Origin: Shewanella putrefaciens
GTDB lineage: Bacteria > Pseudomonadota > Gammaproteobacteria > Enterobacterales > Shewanellaceae
DNA length: 64,000 bases
Assembly: GCF_016406305.1 (NCBI RefSeq)
Contig: NZ_CP066369.1
Location: 2,064,501-2,128,500 of the forward strand
Direction of reading: 5' to 3'
Shown one piece after another: positions 1 through 9,843 of the stretch. How positions within the stretch are numbered: position 1 is the stretch's first letter; every line of letters starts with the position of its first letter. The position numbers and the translations under genes were made by a program. The notes beneath the pieces were generated by a model, which worked only from the letters and a program-made list of their open reading frames with translations, ran no database searches and was not told where the DNA came from.

Positions 1-665
1 TCGCGGCAGATAAGATCGCCGGCGGCGATATCCCAAGGCTTTAAACCGATTTCGAAGAAACCGTCTAAACGGCCAGCAGCAACATAGGCTAAATCTAATG
101 CGGCAGAACCCGCGCGACGTAAGTCAGCACATTGGCCGAAGACTTCGCCAAAAATAGCCATATAGGTTTCAGTGTGTTGGCGCGCTTTAAATGGGAAACC
201 CGTGCCGATAATGGTTGGGGTTAATTCATTCACATTAGTGACGCGGATCCTAAAATCGTTGAGTTTTGCACCCTTACCACGGATTGCGGTAAAGAGTTCT
301 TCACGGACTGGATCGTAAACAACGGCAACTTCAGTCTTGCCCTTGTATTGCAGTGCAATGGAAACCGAGAAGTGGGGAATGCCTCTAACAAAGTTGTTAG
401 TGCCATCCAGAGGATCGACTATCCAAATATAGTCTTTGTTTTCACCGCGGTTTTCACCTTTCTCTTCACCCACAATCGTATGATCTGGATAAGATTTACG
501 AATTTGGTACGTAATAGCCGCTTCTGCTTCCTTGTCTACACTGGTAACAAAATCATTGATACCTTTGGCACTGACTTCAACTCGGTCTAGTTCAGTGTAG
601 GCGCGCATAATAGTTTGGCCGGCCGCGCGGGCAGCGCGAACAGCAATCGTCAGCATCGGATGCAT
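1..665 (-). CDS. suhB: Inositol-1-monophosphatase SuhB (partial, C-terminus outside window)
   Basis: Mg2+-dependent phosphatase of the inositol monophosphatase family, which in enterobacteria also acts as a ribosome-biogenesis and antitermination factor. About 221 codons are visible, read leftwards from the ATG at 665. The N-terminus reads MHPMLTIAVRAARAAG, as in other SuhB proteins. Metal and substrate motifs follow in order: GEE, DPLDGTNNF and, near the window edge, WDIAAGD. The C-terminal end lies beyond position 1. The gene is divergent from trmJ, with about 150 bases between them for both promoters. The call rests on motif order and is secure. Confidence 0.95.
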   Translation of the reverse strand, partial: MHPMLTIAVRAARAAGQTIMRAYTELDRVEVSAKGINDFVTSVDKEAEAAITYQIRKSYPDHTIVGEEKGENRGENKDYIWIVDPLDGTNNFVRGIPHFSVSIALQYKGKTEVAVVYDPVREELFTAIRGKGAKLNDFRIRVTNVNELTPTIIGTGFPFKARQHTETYMAIFGEVFGQCADLRRAGSAALDLAYVAAGRLDGFFEIGLKPWDIAAGDLICR

Positions 666-818
666 TGCAATCCCCTGGATGTTAAAGAACGTTAAAATAG
701 CGGGCGGCATTATACTCGATTTGATTGTTATATCAAATACCGATTTTCATATAAGCATTCGCCCACGCCTGTGATAATATTCGCCCCCAGTGTTTTATGA
801 ATTAAATTAAGTTGTTTC

Positions 819-1544
819 ATGCTAAGTAATATTCGTGTGGTTTTAGTGGGGACATCGCACCCCGGCAATATAGGTTCCACCGCCAGAGCGATGAAGACTA
901 TGGGTTTATCAACCCTGTACCTTGCCGAACCTCGCTGTGAGGTTGATGGTCAATCCATTGCATTAGCCGCCGGTGCCTCGGACATTTTGAAACACTTAGT
1001 CAAAGTTGATTCTCTCGCCGAAGCTATCGCCGATTGCAGCTTGGTGATTGCCACCAGTGCGCGCAGCAGAACCTTAGATTGGCCCATGCTTGACCCGCGA
1101 GAGGCAGGGCAGAAACTGGTCAGCGAAAGCCTAAGCGGCCCCGTTGCCATAGTGTTCGGCCGCGAGAATCACGGCTTAAGCAATGAAGAACTGCAGCAAT
1201 GTACTTATCATGTTGCGATTCCCGCAAACCCAGAGTACAGCTCACTTAACCTTGCGCAAGCGGTGCAAATTATCTGTTACGAGACTCGGGTTGCCCATTT
1301 AACGCAGACAGAAACCATAGCTGAGCCTACAGAATATCCCTTAGCTGCGGATCAAGAGCGTTTCTTCGTCCACCTCGAAAGTACGCTGTTATCGACGGGT
1401 TTTATTATTAAAAATCACCCGGGACAAGTAATGACAAAACTGCGTCGATTATTCAGTCGCGCGCGGATTGAGAGTCAGGAGATGAATATTCTTCGGGGAA
1501 TATTGACCTCCATCGACAAAGTGGTCGGCAATAAACAAAAATAG
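819..1544 (+). CDS. trmJ: tRNA (cytidine/uridine-2'-O-)-methyltransferase TrmJ
   Basis: SPOUT-class methyltransferase that 2'-O-methylates nucleotide 32 of the tRNA anticodon loop. The 241 residues match the usual bacterial length. Near the N-terminus [17 protein letters not shown] is the SpoU motif 1. [13 protein letters not shown] and the later [16 protein letters not shown] form the trefoil-knot AdoMet site. The ATG at 819 gives the expected start ([11 protein letters not shown]). It is divergent from suhB and is followed 60 bases later by cysE on the same strand, so the two may be cotranscribed. The suhB-trmJ-cysE-iscR order is characteristic of this genus. Confidence 0.96.
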   Translation: MLSNIRVVLVGTSHPGNIGSTARAMKTMGLSTLYLAEPRCEVDGQSIALAAGASDILKHLVKVDSLAEAIADCSLVIATSARSRTLDWPMLDPREAGQKLVSESLSGPVAIVFGRENHGLSNEELQQCTYHVAIPANPEYSSLNLAQAVQIICYETRVAHLTQTETIAEPTEYPLAADQERFFVHLESTLLSTGFIIKNHPGQVMTKLRRLFSRARIESQEMNILRGILTSIDKVVGNKQK

Positions 1545-1604
1545 CCCAGTGCTTATCTGGCAAACTATAACTGGCAAACAATAATCAGTGCGAAGGATTG
1601 AGTG

Positions 1605-2426
1605 ATGGGTGTGATAGCTAGGCTAAAAGAAGATATTGAATCTATATATCACCGTGATCCCGCGGCGCGCAGCGCCTTTGAGATCTTAATTAACTATCCG
1701 GGGATGCATGCCATTTGGCTGCACCGGATAAGCCATAAGTTATGGAAGCGTGATTGGCGTTTAAGTGCCCGTTGTCTATCGACGTTTTCCCGTTGGTTGA
1801 CTGGGGTTGAGATCCATCCCGGGGCGACCATAGGACATAGATTCTTCATTGACCACGGTATGGGAGTGGTGATTGGTGAAACCGCTGAAATTGGCGATGA
1901 TTGCACCCTTTACCACGGCGTGACACTCGGTGGAACCACCTGGCAGGCGGGTAAACGTCACCCGACCTTAGCCAATAATGTGGTGGTCGGCGCGGGGGCA
2001 AAAATCCTCGGTCCTATTACGATGCACGATGGCGCCCGTGTGGGGTCAAATTCTGTGGTGGTCAAAGATGTGCCTAAGGACACTACCGTGGTTGGTATTC
2101 CAGGCCGCGTGGTAGCAACGCCGTCACCCCAGTCAAAGGAAAAGTCCGAACGCCGCAGTGCGATGGCGGAAAAATACGGTTTCGATGCCTACGCTGTTTC
2201 GCCCGATAATCCCGATCCCGTGGCTAATGCCATTGGGCAAATGCTGGATCATATGCATTTGATGGACTCGAAAGTGCAGGATTTATGTCAAGCTATTCAA
2301 CGTTTAGGCGGTGATGTGTGTACCGAAAAACTGCCGGAATTGGATGTGGGCGAGTTTAATGATGCCGAAAAAGCCGCCGCAGTGAAGCGTCAGAATACCC
2401 ACGATGAGTTTGATCCGGGGATCTAA
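1605..2426 (+). CDS. cysE: Serine O-acetyltransferase CysE
   Basis: Transfers acetyl from acetyl-CoA to L-serine, the first committed step of cysteine synthesis, in the cytoplasm. The 273-residue protein has an N-terminal helical domain (about residues 1-70) and a left-handed beta-helix of hexapeptide repeats containing [25 protein letters not shown] and [10 protein letters not shown] chose the ATG at 1605, which follows an AAGGA element at 1593-1597, over the GTG three bases upstream. Cysteine made here feeds IscS in the next operon, a sensible neighbour, although a 387-base gap and separate control lie between them. Confidence 0.96.
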   Translation: MGVIARLKEDIESIYHRDPAARSAFEILINYPGMHAIWLHRISHKLWKRDWRLSARCLSTFSRWLTGVEIHPGATIGHRFFIDHGMGVVIGETAEIGDDCTLYHGVTLGGTTWQAGKRHPTLANNVVVGAGAKILGPITMHDGARVGSNSVVVKDVPKDTTVVGIPGRVVATPSPQSKEKSERRSAMAEKYGFDAYAVSPDNPDPVANAIGQMLDHMHLMDSKVQDLCQAIQRLGGDVCTEKLPELDVGEFNDAEKAAAVKRQNTHDEFDPGI

Positions 2427-2723
2427 TTTGTCCTTGTTTGAGCTTTAGTGACTGCACCCAAACGGAATGACTCTGCGGGTGCCCTCAACCTCAAGTCCTC
2501 AACCTCAAGTTTCGTATTTTTTTGCCGCAGCATAGACAGTGCAGTGTGCCTATATTGTGAGCGTTAGGGATGTGCATTCGGTTTTCCTGACTCTTATAGT
2601 GCGATAGATCTCGATATCGGCTTTAGTGTGCCGATTAATTGCCGCTTTGGCATTGAATCTTAGGGCAGAAAAAGGTTAAATACCCCACCAAGATGAAAGG
2701 GTATTGGTTCACAGCGCACTCAT
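2427..2723. other. Noncoding gap between cysE and the iscR promoter
   Basis: No convincing gene is seen on either strand. The only structure noticed is a 14-base tandem duplication listed separately, followed by a T-rich tract at about 2515-2522. The next bases hold the IscR operators. Confidence 0.6.
2483..2510. repeat. 14-bp perfect tandem duplication
   Basis: CCTCAACCTCAAGT occurs at 2483-2496 and again immediately at 2497-2510. This is probably a replication-slippage product just downstream of cysE. No function is apparent. Confidence 0.9.
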
Positions 2724-2773
2724 ATACCTGAGTGTTTTAGTAGGTTTTATACTTGACTGATTTACTCGGGTAT
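2724..2773 (+). promoter_or_regulatory. Two abutting type 1 IscR operators and the iscR promoter
   Basis: The E. coli type 1 IscR consensus is a 25-bp imperfect palindrome with half-sites ATASYYGACT and AGTCRRSTAT. Positions 2749-2773 match at all but one defined position, starting ATACTTGACT and ending ACTCGGGTAT. Positions 2724-2748, starting ATACCTGAGT, are a weaker copy with about four mismatches. The sites are exactly contiguous. A candidate -35, TTGACT (2753-2758), lies inside the strong site, with a possible -10, TGAAAT (2776-2781), 17 bases on. [2Fe-2S]-IscR bound here would block polymerase, giving the known feedback repression of isc. Confidence 0.85.
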
Positions 2774-2813
2774 GTTGAAATAACCCCATACCTGTTTGGG
2801 AGCTATGGTAGTT

Positions 2814-3275
2814 ATGAAACTTACATCAAAAGGTCGTTATGCAGTAACCGCTATGCTTGACGTGGCAATTCACTCGGCATCGGGACCGGTTCCCTTAGCG
2901 GATATCTCTGAAAGACAAGGGATTTCGCTTTCCTATCTGGAACAACTCTTCGCTAAGTTAAGAAAGCATGGTTTAGTCGCTAGTGTTCGCGGACCCGGTG
3001 GTGGTTATCGCTTAGGGCTAGAAGCCAACGATATTTCAGTCGGCATGGTTGTCCATGCGGTTGACGAGTCTGTCGATGCGACTCGTTGCCAAGGATTAGG
3101 CAATTGTCAGAGTGGAACTCGCTGCTTAACGCACTCGCTTTGGGGCGATTTAAGCAAACAAATTTCAGATTTTTTAAACGGTATCAGTCTTGCGGGCTTG
3201 ATGCAGAAGCGGGATGTACAGTTTATCTCACTTAAGCAAGACACTATGCAAAAGGAACAAAGAGTCAGTTTATAG
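2814..3275 (+). CDS. iscR: Fe-S cluster regulator IscR
   Basis: Rrf2-family repressor that senses Fe-S status by carrying a [2Fe-2S] cluster. The 153-residue protein opens with [18 protein letters not shown], followed by a winged helix. The cluster ligands Cys92, Cys98, Cys104 and His107 sit at the same numbers as in E. coli. In-frame starts at 2796 and 2805 are possible, but ATG 2814 gives the family N-terminus and lies 11 bases after the GGGAG element (2798-2802). It is the first gene of the isc operon and, by its operators, represses itself. Confidence 0.96.
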   Translation: MKLTSKGRYAVTAMLDVAIHSASGPVPLADISERQGISLSYLEQLFAKLRKHGLVASVRGPGGGYRLGLEANDISVGMVVHAVDESVDATRCQGLGNCQSGTRCLTHSLWGDLSKQISDFLNGISLAGLMQKRDVQFISLKQDTMQKEQRVSL

Positions 3276-3353
3276 GCTCCTTGTTATACGATAAAAATTA
3301 TTTTTGTACGTTGTATGTAGCCTCGGCAGAGACTGCTCAGTACGGAGTGTGTT

Positions 3354-4568
3354 ATGAAGCTTCCTATCTATTTAGATTATGCCGCCACCACGCCTGTCGA
3401 TCCGAGAGTCGCGGAAAAGATGTTCCAATATATGACTATGGACGGCATCTTTGGCAACCCCGCCTCCCGCTCACATCGCTATGGCTGGCAAGCTGAAGAA
3501 GCGGTGGATATCGCTCGCAACCAAGTGGCTGACTTAATTAATGCCGATCACCGTGAAATCGTGTTTACGTCGGGCGCAACTGAGTCAAACAACCTAGCAA
3601 TTAAAGGCGTTGCGCATTTCTATAGTAAGAAAGGCAAGCACATTATCACCAGTAAAACCGAACACAAAGCTGTGCTCGATACCTGTCGTCAACTCGAGCG
3701 TGAAGGCTTTGAAGTGACGTATTTGGAGCCTGCGGCAAACGGCATCATTCCGATGGAACGTTTAGCTGCGGCAATGCGTGATGACACTATTCTTGTCAGC
3801 ATCATGCACGTGAACAACGAAATCGGTGTGATCCACGATATCGATGCCATCGGTGAACTATGCCGCTCAAAAGGCATTATTTTCCATATGGATGCGGCGC
3901 AAAGCGCGGGTAAACTGCCTATCGACGTGCAAGCCACTAAAGTGGATTTGATTTCAATTTCTGGCCACAAGATGTATGGCCCAAAAGGGATTGGCGCTTT
4001 GTATGTTCGCCGTAAACCCCGTATTCGCTTAGAAGCGCAAATGCACGGTGGTGGCCATGAGCGTGGTATGCGTAGCGGTACTTTGCCAACACACCAAATC
4101 GTGGGCTTAGGTGAAGCTGCAGCGATTGCCAAAGCTGAAATGGCTACCGATAACACCCGTATCGCTAAGCTGCGTGACAAGTTATGGAATGGCATCAAGC
4201 ACATCGAAGAAACCTATATCAATGGCGATATGACACAGCGTGTAAGCGGTAGTCTTAACGTCAGCTTCAACTATGTTGAAGGTGAGTCATTGATGATGGC
4301 CTTAAAAGATTTAGCGGTTTCATCGGGTTCAGCCTGTACTTCGGCGAGCTTAGAGCCTAGCTACGTATTACGTGCACTGGGTTTAAACGATGAAATGGCC
4401 CATAGCTCGATTCGTTTCTCAATCGGCCGTTTCACAACGGAAGAAGAAATCGATCACGCTATCGAAGTTATTACTCAATCTATTGATAAATTAAGAGAAA
4501 TGTCTCCATTGTGGGAGATGTTTAAAGATGGCATCGACCTGAACCAAGTTCAGTGGGCTCATCATTAA
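3354..4568 (+). CDS. iscS: Cysteine desulfurase IscS
   Basis: PLP enzyme that removes sulfur from cysteine as a persulfide for Fe-S clusters, thiolated tRNA and other acceptors. At 404 residues it has the standard length. The PLP lysine is Lys206 in [10 protein letters not shown], His104 is the acid-base residue, and Cys328 in [14 protein letters not shown] is the mobile persulfide cysteine; all three match E. coli numbering. It lies 78 bases after iscR and 37 before iscU, in the usual operon order. Nothing is unusual in the sequence. Confidence 0.98.
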   Translation: MKLPIYLDYAATTPVDPRVAEKMFQYMTMDGIFGNPASRSHRYGWQAEEAVDIARNQVADLINADHREIVFTSGATESNNLAIKGVAHFYSKKGKHIITSKTEHKAVLDTCRQLEREGFEVTYLEPAANGIIPMERLAAAMRDDTILVSIMHVNNEIGVIHDIDAIGELCRSKGIIFHMDAAQSAGKLPIDVQATKVDLISISGHKMYGPKGIGALYVRRKPRIRLEAQMHGGGHERGMRSGTLPTHQIVGLGEAAAIAKAEMATDNTRIAKLRDKLWNGIKHIEETYINGDMTQRVSGSLNVSFNYVEGESLMMALKDLAVSSGSACTSASLEPSYVLRALGLNDEMAHSSIRFSIGRFTTEEEIDHAIEVITQSIDKLREMSPLWEMFKDGIDLNQVQWAHH

Positions 4569-4605
4569 TTCGACCATTTACGATAGATAATTTTGGAGCA
4601 GTACC

Positions 4606-4989
4606 ATGGCTTACAGTGAAAAAGTGATAGATCATTATGAGAACCCACGTAACGTTGGTTCTTTCGATAAAAACGACCCTTCAGTCGTCACTGGTATGGT
4701 GGGAGCACCTGCCTGTGGTGACGTGATGAAACTGCAGCTGAAAATCGGCGCCGACGGTATCATCGAAGATGCTAAGTTTAAAACCTACGGTTGTGGTAGT
4801 GCGATTGCCTCTAGCTCACTGGTGACCGAGTGGGTGAAAGGGAAAACAATCGAGCAAGCAGCGGCGATTAAAAACACCGATATAGCTGAGGAATTAGCCT
4901 TACCACCGGTGAAAATCCATTGTTCTATTTTGGCGGAAGATGCCATTAAAGCGGCGATAGACGAGTATAAATCGAAGCAAGCTAAGTAA
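4606..4989 (+). CDS. iscU: Fe-S cluster scaffold IscU
   Basis: Scaffold on which [2Fe-2S] clusters are built from IscS sulfur and iron, then released by HscA/HscB. The 127 residues include cluster ligands Cys37, Asp39, Cys63 and Cys106. The HscA-recognition motif LPPVK is at residues 99-103, just before Cys106. Positions equal those of the E. coli protein. An AATTTTGGAGCA leader element precedes the ATG at 4606. It sits between iscS and iscA and is surely part of the operon. Confidence 0.98.
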   Translation: MAYSEKVIDHYENPRNVGSFDKNDPSVVTGMVGAPACGDVMKLQLKIGADGIIEDAKFKTYGCGSAIASSSLVTEWVKGKTIEQAAAIKNTDIAEELALPPVKIHCSILAEDAIKAAIDEYKSKQAK

Positions 4990-5003
4990 CATCTGGAGTT
5001 AAG

Positions 5004-5327
5004 ATGGCGATTACAATGACCCCAGCGGCAGCCGATCGTGTCAGATCTTTCTTAGCAAATCGAGGCAAGGGCATTGGCCTGCGCCTCGGCTTAAAGACTT
5101 CTGGCTGTTCTGGTATGGCTTATGTACTTGAGTTTGTTGATGCGCTGAATGATGACGATGAAGTCTTCGATGTGGATGGTGTCAAAATCATCATCGATGC
5201 GAAGAGCTTTATTTATCTGCAGGGTATCGAGCTGGATTTTATTAAGGAAGGCCTGAACGAAGGTTTCCAATTTAACAATCCTAACGCAAAAGGTGAGTGC
5301 GGTTGCGGTGAGAGTTTCACTGTTTAA
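5004..5327 (+). CDS. iscA: A-type Fe-S carrier IscA
   Basis: A-type carrier that accepts clusters from IscU and passes them to apoproteins, with a role in [4Fe-4S] assembly. The 107-residue protein has the three conserved cysteines Cys35 ([10 protein letters not shown]), Cys99 and Cys101 (CGCGES). The start is supported by a GGAG element 9-12 bases upstream. It is 14 bases after iscU and 15 before hscB. Confidence 0.97.
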   Translation: MAITMTPAAADRVRSFLANRGKGIGLRLGLKTSGCSGMAYVLEFVDALNDDDEVFDVDGVKIIIDAKSFIYLQGIELDFIKEGLNEGFQFNNPNAKGECGCGESFTV

Positions 5328-5342
5328 TTGCCGAATTGACGC

Positions 5343-5867
5343 ATGAATTATTTCGAGCTGTTTAAATTTTCCCCCGCCTTCGATATTGACACCGCTGTGC
5401 TTGCAGAACGCTATCGCGAACTGCAACGGGCGGTGCATCCCGATAAGTTTGCCAATGATACCGAGCAGCAAAAATTACTGTCGGTGCAACGTACTGCCCA
5501 AGTGAATGACGGTTATCAAACTTTGAAAGATCCCATTCGCCGCGCCGAGCATATGCTGGCGCTGCGTGGTATCGATTTAAGTCATGAAACCACCACAGTG
5601 AAAGATACCGCCTTTTTGATGCAGCAGATGGAATGGCGTGAAGCCTTAGAAGATATTCGCCATAGTGCCGATCCCCAAGAGAGCATCGATGAGCTGTATC
5701 AATCCTTTGCACAGTATCGCGCTAAACTCACCCAGATTTTGACTCAACTGCTCCATAGCGGTAACGACGAAGATGGCTTGTTAGCGGCAGATCAAGTTCG
5801 CAAACTCAAATTTATGGCAAAATTACACGACGAGTTGACCAGAGTCGAAGACGCTCTGTTAGATTAA
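5343..5867 (+). CDS. hscB: Fe-S co-chaperone HscB
   Basis: J-domain co-chaperone that brings IscU to HscA and stimulates its ATPase. The 174 residues comprise an N-terminal J domain with the diagnostic His32-Pro33-Asp34 and a C-terminal three-helix bundle that binds IscU. The length is typical. It is followed by hscA after 66 bases, the largest gap inside this part of the operon apart from those around iscR and iscS. Confidence 0.97.
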   Translation: MNYFELFKFSPAFDIDTAVLAERYRELQRAVHPDKFANDTEQQKLLSVQRTAQVNDGYQTLKDPIRRAEHMLALRGIDLSHETTTVKDTAFLMQQMEWREALEDIRHSADPQESIDELYQSFAQYRAKLTQILTQLLHSGNDEDGLLAADQVRKLKFMAKLHDELTRVEDALLD

Positions 5868-5933
5868 TTTTCGTGTTGATGTTATTTAGCCGACTCAGGT
5901 TTAACGGAGTCGGCGTTACTAAGTTGGATAAAT

Positions 5934-7796
5934 ATGGCCCTTTTGCAGATAGCTGAGCCCGGTCAAAGTGCCGCGCCGCACCAACATAGACTTGCCGTTG
6001 GCATTGATTTAGGTACCACAAATTCGTTGGTCGCCGCAGTTCGAAGTGGCGAAACGGCAACCCTGCCGGACGAAGATGGACAGCATTCATTACCTTCCAT
6101 CGTGCGTTATACCCAAGACACAGTCGAAGTCGGCGCCCTTGCGGCCCAAAGTTCGGCGCAGGATCCGCAAAACACTATCGTTTCGGTGAAGCGTTTTATG
6201 GGTCGCAGTCTTGCGGATATCCAAGCGGGCGAACAATCATTCCCCTACGAGTTTGCCGAAAGCGAAAACGGTTTACCTTTATTTGTGACCCCCCAAGGTC
6301 AAGTCAATCCCGTGCAAGTATCGGCGGAGATTTTACGCCCGCTGATCGCCCGCGCCGAAAAAACGCTGGGCGGTGAATTGCAAGGCGTGGTGATCACTGT
6401 GCCCGCTTATTTTGATGATGCCCAGCGCCAAGGCACCAAAGATGCCGCATCTTTGCTCGGTGTTAAAGTGCTACGTCTACTCAATGAGCCGACTGCCGCC
6501 GCGATTGCCTATGGTTTAGATTCGAAGCAAGAGGGCGTGATTGCCATCTATGACTTAGGCGGTGGGACCTTCGATATTTCAATTTTGCGTTTGAATCGCG
6601 GCGTATTTGAAGTATTGGCCACCGGTGGTGATTCGGCCCTTGGCGGCGATGATTTTGACCATTTATTGCAAGCGCATATGCAACAGGTTTGGCAGCTTAG
6701 CGACATCGACTCACAATTAAGCCGTCAGCTGTTGATTGAATCACGTCGAGTCAAAGAAGCCTTAACAGATGCTGTAGAAACTGAAGCAAAAGTGATCCTT
6801 GCCGATGGCACTGAACTCACGCAAATCGTTACTAAAGCTGAATTTGATGCCATGATTTCGGCGTTGGTAAAGAAGACCATTGCTAGCTGTCGCCGTACCC
6901 TGCGTGATGCGGGCGTGACGACGGATGAAGTGCTTGAAACTGTGATGGTGGGCGGTTCAACCCGCGTGCCTTTAGTACGTGAGCAAGTTGAAGCATTTTT
7001 TGGTAAACCACCGCTGACCTCTATCGATCCCGACCGTGTTGTCGCCATTGGCGCCGCCATTCAGGCCGATATTTTAGTGGGTAACAAACCCGAATCGGAT
7101 TTGTTATTGCTCGATGTGATCCCGCTGTCCTTAGGGATTGAAACTATGGGCGGTTTAGTGGAAAAAGTGGTTTCCCGTAATACCACGATCCCGGTGGCTC
7201 GGGCGCAGGAGTTTACCACCTTTAAGGATGGTCAAACCGCGATGGCATTCCATGTGGTGCAGGGCGAGCGTGAATTGGTTGCCGATTGCCGTTCCCTTGC
7301 GCGTTTTACCTTAAAGGGTATTCCGCCATTGGCCGCAGGCGCCGCGCATATTCGGGTGACATTCCAAGTGGATGCCGATGGTTTGCTCAGCGTGACCGCG
7401 ATGGAAAAATCCACCGGAGTGCAATCGAGTATTCAAGTTAAGCCATCCTTTGGTTTATCGGATACCGAAATTGCCACTATGCTGAAGGATTCGATGAAGC
7501 ACGCTAAAGAGGACATTAGCCGTCGTATGCTGGCCGAGCAGCAAGTGGAGGCGGCGAGGGTACTCGAGTCTTTACACGCCGCGTTAGCTAAGGATGGCGA
7601 CTTGTTAAATGCCGATGAGCGTGGGCAGATTGATGCGACCATGGCCAATGTGGCACAAGTGGCCGCGGGCGATGATGCCGATGCCATTAAACTCGCGATT
7701 GAAAAACTGGATGAGCAAACCCAAGATTTTGCTGCCAGACGTATGGACAATTCTATTCGAGTGGCCTTCAAGGGCCAGTCAATTGACAACATATAG
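5934..7796 (+). CDS. hscA: Fe-S chaperone HscA (Hsp70 family)
   Basis: Specialised Hsp70 ATPase that binds the LPPVK motif of IscU and drives cluster release. At 620 residues it has the family length. Phosphate-binding motifs are [13 protein letters not shown] near residue 22, [14 protein letters not shown] in the middle of the ATPase domain and [13 protein letters not shown]. The substrate-binding domain starts at about residue 390 ([15 protein letters not shown]), and a helical lid follows. It lies directly upstream of fdx with a few bases between. Confidence 0.97.
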   Translation: MALLQIAEPGQSAAPHQHRLAVGIDLGTTNSLVAAVRSGETATLPDEDGQHSLPSIVRYTQDTVEVGALAAQSSAQDPQNTIVSVKRFMGRSLADIQAGEQSFPYEFAESENGLPLFVTPQGQVNPVQVSAEILRPLIARAEKTLGGELQGVVITVPAYFDDAQRQGTKDAASLLGVKVLRLLNEPTAAAIAYGLDSKQEGVIAIYDLGGGTFDISILRLNRGVFEVLATGGDSALGGDDFDHLLQAHMQQVWQLSDIDSQLSRQLLIESRRVKEALTDAVETEAKVILADGTELTQIVTKAEFDAMISALVKKTIASCRRTLRDAGVTTDEVLETVMVGGSTRVPLVREQVEAFFGKPPLTSIDPDRVVAIGAAIQADILVGNKPESDLLLLDVIPLSLGIETMGGLVEKVVSRNTTIPVARAQEFTTFKDGQTAMAFHVVQGERELVADCRSLARFTLKGIPPLAAGAAHIRVTFQVDADGLLSVTAMEKSTGVQSSIQVKPSFGLSDTEIATMLKDSMKHAKEDISRRMLAEQQVEAARVLESLHAALAKDGDLLNADERGQIDATMANVAQVAAGDDADAIKLAIEKLDEQTQDFAARRMDNSIRVAFKGQSIDNI

Positions 7797-7804
7797 GTGA
7801 TGTG

Positions 7805-8143
7805 ATGCCCCAATTAGTCTTTCTTCCCCACGCAGAGTTGTGTCCTGACGGCGCAGTAGTGGAGGCGAATGTTGGTGAGACCATTCTTGATGTGGCGCTG
7901 CGTAATGGCATCAATATCGAGCATGCCTGTGAAAAGTCCTGTGCCTGCACGACTTGCCACTGTATCGTGCGTGAAGGGTTTGATGAGTTAGAACCCAGTG
8001 ATGAACTCGAAGATGATATGCTGGACAAGGCTTGGGGGCTTGAGCCCGAGAGCCGCTTATCCTGTCAGGCAAAAGTGGTTGACGCTGATATGGTGATTGA
8101 AATTCCTAAATACACAGTCAATATGGTTAGCGAAGGAAATTAA
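7805..8143 (+). CDS. fdx: [2Fe-2S] ferredoxin Fdx of the ISC system
   Basis: Adrenodoxin-type ferredoxin that supplies electrons for cluster assembly on IscU. The 112 residues carry ligands Cys42, Cys48, Cys51 and Cys87, the same numbers as the E. coli protein. ATG 7805 was preferred over GTG 7802 because it gives MPQLVFLP and follows AGGTGA (7795-7800). A strong hairpin lies 23 bases beyond the stop, so the isc transcript probably ends here. Confidence 0.97.
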   Translation: MPQLVFLPHAELCPDGAVVEANVGETILDVALRNGINIEHACEKSCACTTCHCIVREGFDELEPSDELEDDMLDKAWGLEPESRLSCQAKVVDADMVIEIPKYTVNMVSEGN

Positions 8144-8166
8144 TCTCCTATATCGCTGATTTTATC

Positions 8167-8199
8167 GTCAAAAACCAGTCCAAGTGACTGGTTTTTGAC
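8167..8199 (+). terminator. Hairpin terminator after fdx
   Basis: Fourteen-base arms (8167-8180 and 8186-8199) pair perfectly around the loop CAAGT. The right arm ends in GGTTTTTGAC, so the U-rich segment is inside the stem; the left arm has the matching A run and the hairpin could work in both directions. It separates the isc operon from rimK. Confidence 0.8.
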
Positions 8200-8300
8200 T
8201 TATGGTGTAGCGCAATTGCACAGACCCTAGTCGCTGTGATTGATTTATCCCGGCGCAGGCGTATTATGCGCTCAAAATGAAATGGTTGTCGGAGACCAGA

Positions 8301-9206
8301 ATGAGAATCGCGATCCTATCGCAAGGGCCTGAGCTATATTCAACTAAGCGACTCGTTGAAGCTGCGACATTAGCTGGTCATGAAGTACAAGTGATCAATC
8401 CACTTGAATGTTATATGAATATCAATATGCGCCAGTCGAGTATTCATATTGGCGGCCAAGAATTACCGCCATTCGATGCCGTGATCCCACGTATTGGCGC
8501 TTCTATTACTTTCTATGGCTCGGCAGTGTTACGCCAATTTGAAATGATGGGCGTGTATGCGCTCAATGATTCCGTTGGGATTTCGCGCTCGAGGGATAAA
8601 TTGCGCTCTATGCAGTTGATGTCCCGCCGTGGAATTGGTTTACCTATTACCGGTTTTGCCAATAAACCCAGTGATATCCCGGACTTAATCGATATGGTCG
8701 GTGGCGCGCCTCTGGTCATCAAATTACTCGAAGGCACCCAAGGTATTGGCGTGGTTCTAGCCGAGACCCGTAAAGCGGCTGAGAGTGTGATTGAGGCCTT
8801 TATGGGCCTTAAAGCTAACATTATGGTGCAGGAATATATTAAAGAAGCCAATGGCGCCGATATCCGCTGTTTTGTGCTGGGCGATAAAGTGATTGCGGCA
8901 ATGAAACGTCAAGCTATGCCCGGCGAGTTTCGTTCTAATTTGCACCGGGGCGGCACGGCAAGCTTAGTCAAACTCACACCCGAAGAGCGTTCGGTTGCGA
9001 TCCGCGCGGCAAAAACGATGGGATTGAATGTCGCAGGTGTGGATTTGCTGCGTTCTAATCATGGTCCTGTTGTTATGGAGGTCAACTCATCCCCAGGGCT
9101 TGAAGGCATTGAAGGGGCAACCACTAAAGATGTGGCGGGTGCCATCATAGAGTTTGTTGAAAAAAATGTGTCTAAAGTGAAAAAAATCACCCAAGCTCAG
9201 GGATAG
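8301..9206 (+). CDS. rimK: RimK, ATP-grasp ribosomal protein S6 glutamate ligase
   Basis: ATP-grasp ligase that adds glutamate residues to the C-terminus of ribosomal protein S6 in E. coli. The 301-residue protein starts [20 protein letters not shown], like E. coli RimK (300 residues). I chose ATG 8301 over the in-frame ATG at 8277, which would add eight residues and whose own upstream bases lack a ribosome site. Motifs include [29 protein letters not shown] and [20 protein letters not shown]. It lies between fdx and iscX, an interruption of the E. coli order, and appears cotranscribed with iscX. Confidence 0.93.
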   Translation: MRIAILSQGPELYSTKRLVEAATLAGHEVQVINPLECYMNINMRQSSIHIGGQELPPFDAVIPRIGASITFYGSAVLRQFEMMGVYALNDSVGISRSRDKLRSMQLMSRRGIGLPITGFANKPSDIPDLIDMVGGAPLVIKLLEGTQGIGVVLAETRKAAESVIEAFMGLKANIMVQEYIKEANGADIRCFVLGDKVIAAMKRQAMPGEFRSNLHRGGTASLVKLTPEERSVAIRAAKTMGLNVAGVDLLRSNHGPVVMEVNSSPGLEGIEGATTKDVAGAIIEFVEKNVSKVKKITQAQG

Positions 9207-9278
9207 GTTATTTTAGGCACTCACATTTAGGCGCTCACAGTCAGTATTAATTTGGCTCAGGTCACATAGGGGGAAACG

Positions 9279-9476
9279 ATGAAATTAAAATGGATAGACT
9301 CCTTGGATATTGCATTGGAATTACTTGAGAAACACCCCGATGTTGACCCCCATAAACTGCATTTCACTGAGTTATATGAATGGGTGTTAGCCTTAAATGA
9401 TTTTGATGATGACCCAAAGCATTGTAATGAACGTATTTTGGAAGCGATTCAACAATGTTGGATCGAAGAGAAGTAG
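9279..9476 (+). CDS. iscX: IscX (YfhJ), small acidic ISC accessory protein
   Basis: Acidic 65-residue protein that binds IscS and iron and tunes cluster assembly. It has the family pattern: KWIDSLDIALELLEKHPDVD, then LHFTELYEWVLAL, DFDDDP and an NERILEAIQQCWIEE ending. A GGGGGAAACG element precedes the ATG. In E. coli iscX directly follows fdx; here rimK and a terminator intervene, so it may be expressed apart from the other isc genes. Confidence 0.93.
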   Translation: MKLKWIDSLDIALELLEKHPDVDPHKLHFTELYEWVLALNDFDDDPKHCNERILEAIQQCWIEEK

Positions 9477-9571
9477 CGCAGTCCCGATCAAGCCATCTTG
9501 TCCAAGGGTCAATACAAGAGAGTGATTCATGTCACGTTTTGGGTTGATCGAAATGAGATTTTTGCGAGAGT

Positions 9572-9585
9572 TTGATCGTTATCAA
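9572..9585 (+). promoter_or_regulatory. FNR/EtrA-type binding site
   Basis: TTGATCGTTATCAA is a perfect TTGAT-N4-ATCAA palindrome, the FNR consensus (EtrA in Shewanella). A degraded copy, TTGATCGAAATGAG, lies at 9544-9557. The site is about 98 bases upstream of the start of the small membrane-protein gene at 9676 and downstream of iscX. Confidence 0.75.
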
Positions 9586-9675
9586 ATTCATTTCGAGTGA
9601 ATAACGTACCTTGTTGCATATGGGTTAAGTTTATTTATTACTTAACTTATTTTTCGCTACCGCAAGGATGTTCAC

Positions 9676-9843
9676 ATGAAACTTTTGCTTGTATTGCTAT
9701 TTACCCTATTACCTACAATGGCTTGGGCACATCCGGGGCATGGCGGCGTAGGTTTATTTCATCACCTACTCGATTTTGCACCTGCAATTATTTTAGTTGC
9801 ACTGTTGGCATGGGCCGGTGTGTGGGCTAAAAACAGAAAGTAA
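9676..9843 (+). CDS. Small secreted or membrane protein, 55 residues, His-rich N-terminus
   Basis: I do not recognise a named family. The reading frame starts at ATG 9676 after GCAAGGATGTTCAC and ends TAA at 9841-9843. Residues 1-18 look like a signal peptide (MKLLLVLLFTLLPTMAWA). The mature part would start HPGHGGVGLFHHLLDF, with four histidines that could bind metal or heme. Residues 35-50 form one membrane segment and the end is basic (AKNRK). It would be a tiny inner-membrane protein with a periplasmic histidine-rich N-terminus. The FNR-type site upstream suggests anaerobic control. A longer overlapping frame from 9597 has no such features. The histidine pattern faintly recalls short AHPGH-type membrane proteins, but this is only a resemblance. 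Confidence 0.75.
   Translation: MKLLLVLLFTLLPTMAWAHPGHGGVGLFHHLLDFAPAIILVALLAWAGVWAKNRK

Noticed and set aside
3689-4204. Long minus-strand open frame opposite iscS
   Set aside because: It lies fully within iscS, which has all catalytic residues; codon pattern and lack of motifs mark it as a shadow frame.
9540-9600. Fur box before the small membrane peptide
   Set aside because: The AT-rich palindrome fits TTGAT-N4-ATCAA far better than the 19-base Fur consensus.
9597-9830. Open frame of 77 codons overlapping the small His-rich peptide gene
   Set aside because: It has no ribosome site or recognisable feature, and the other frame gives a clean signal peptide and ribosome site.
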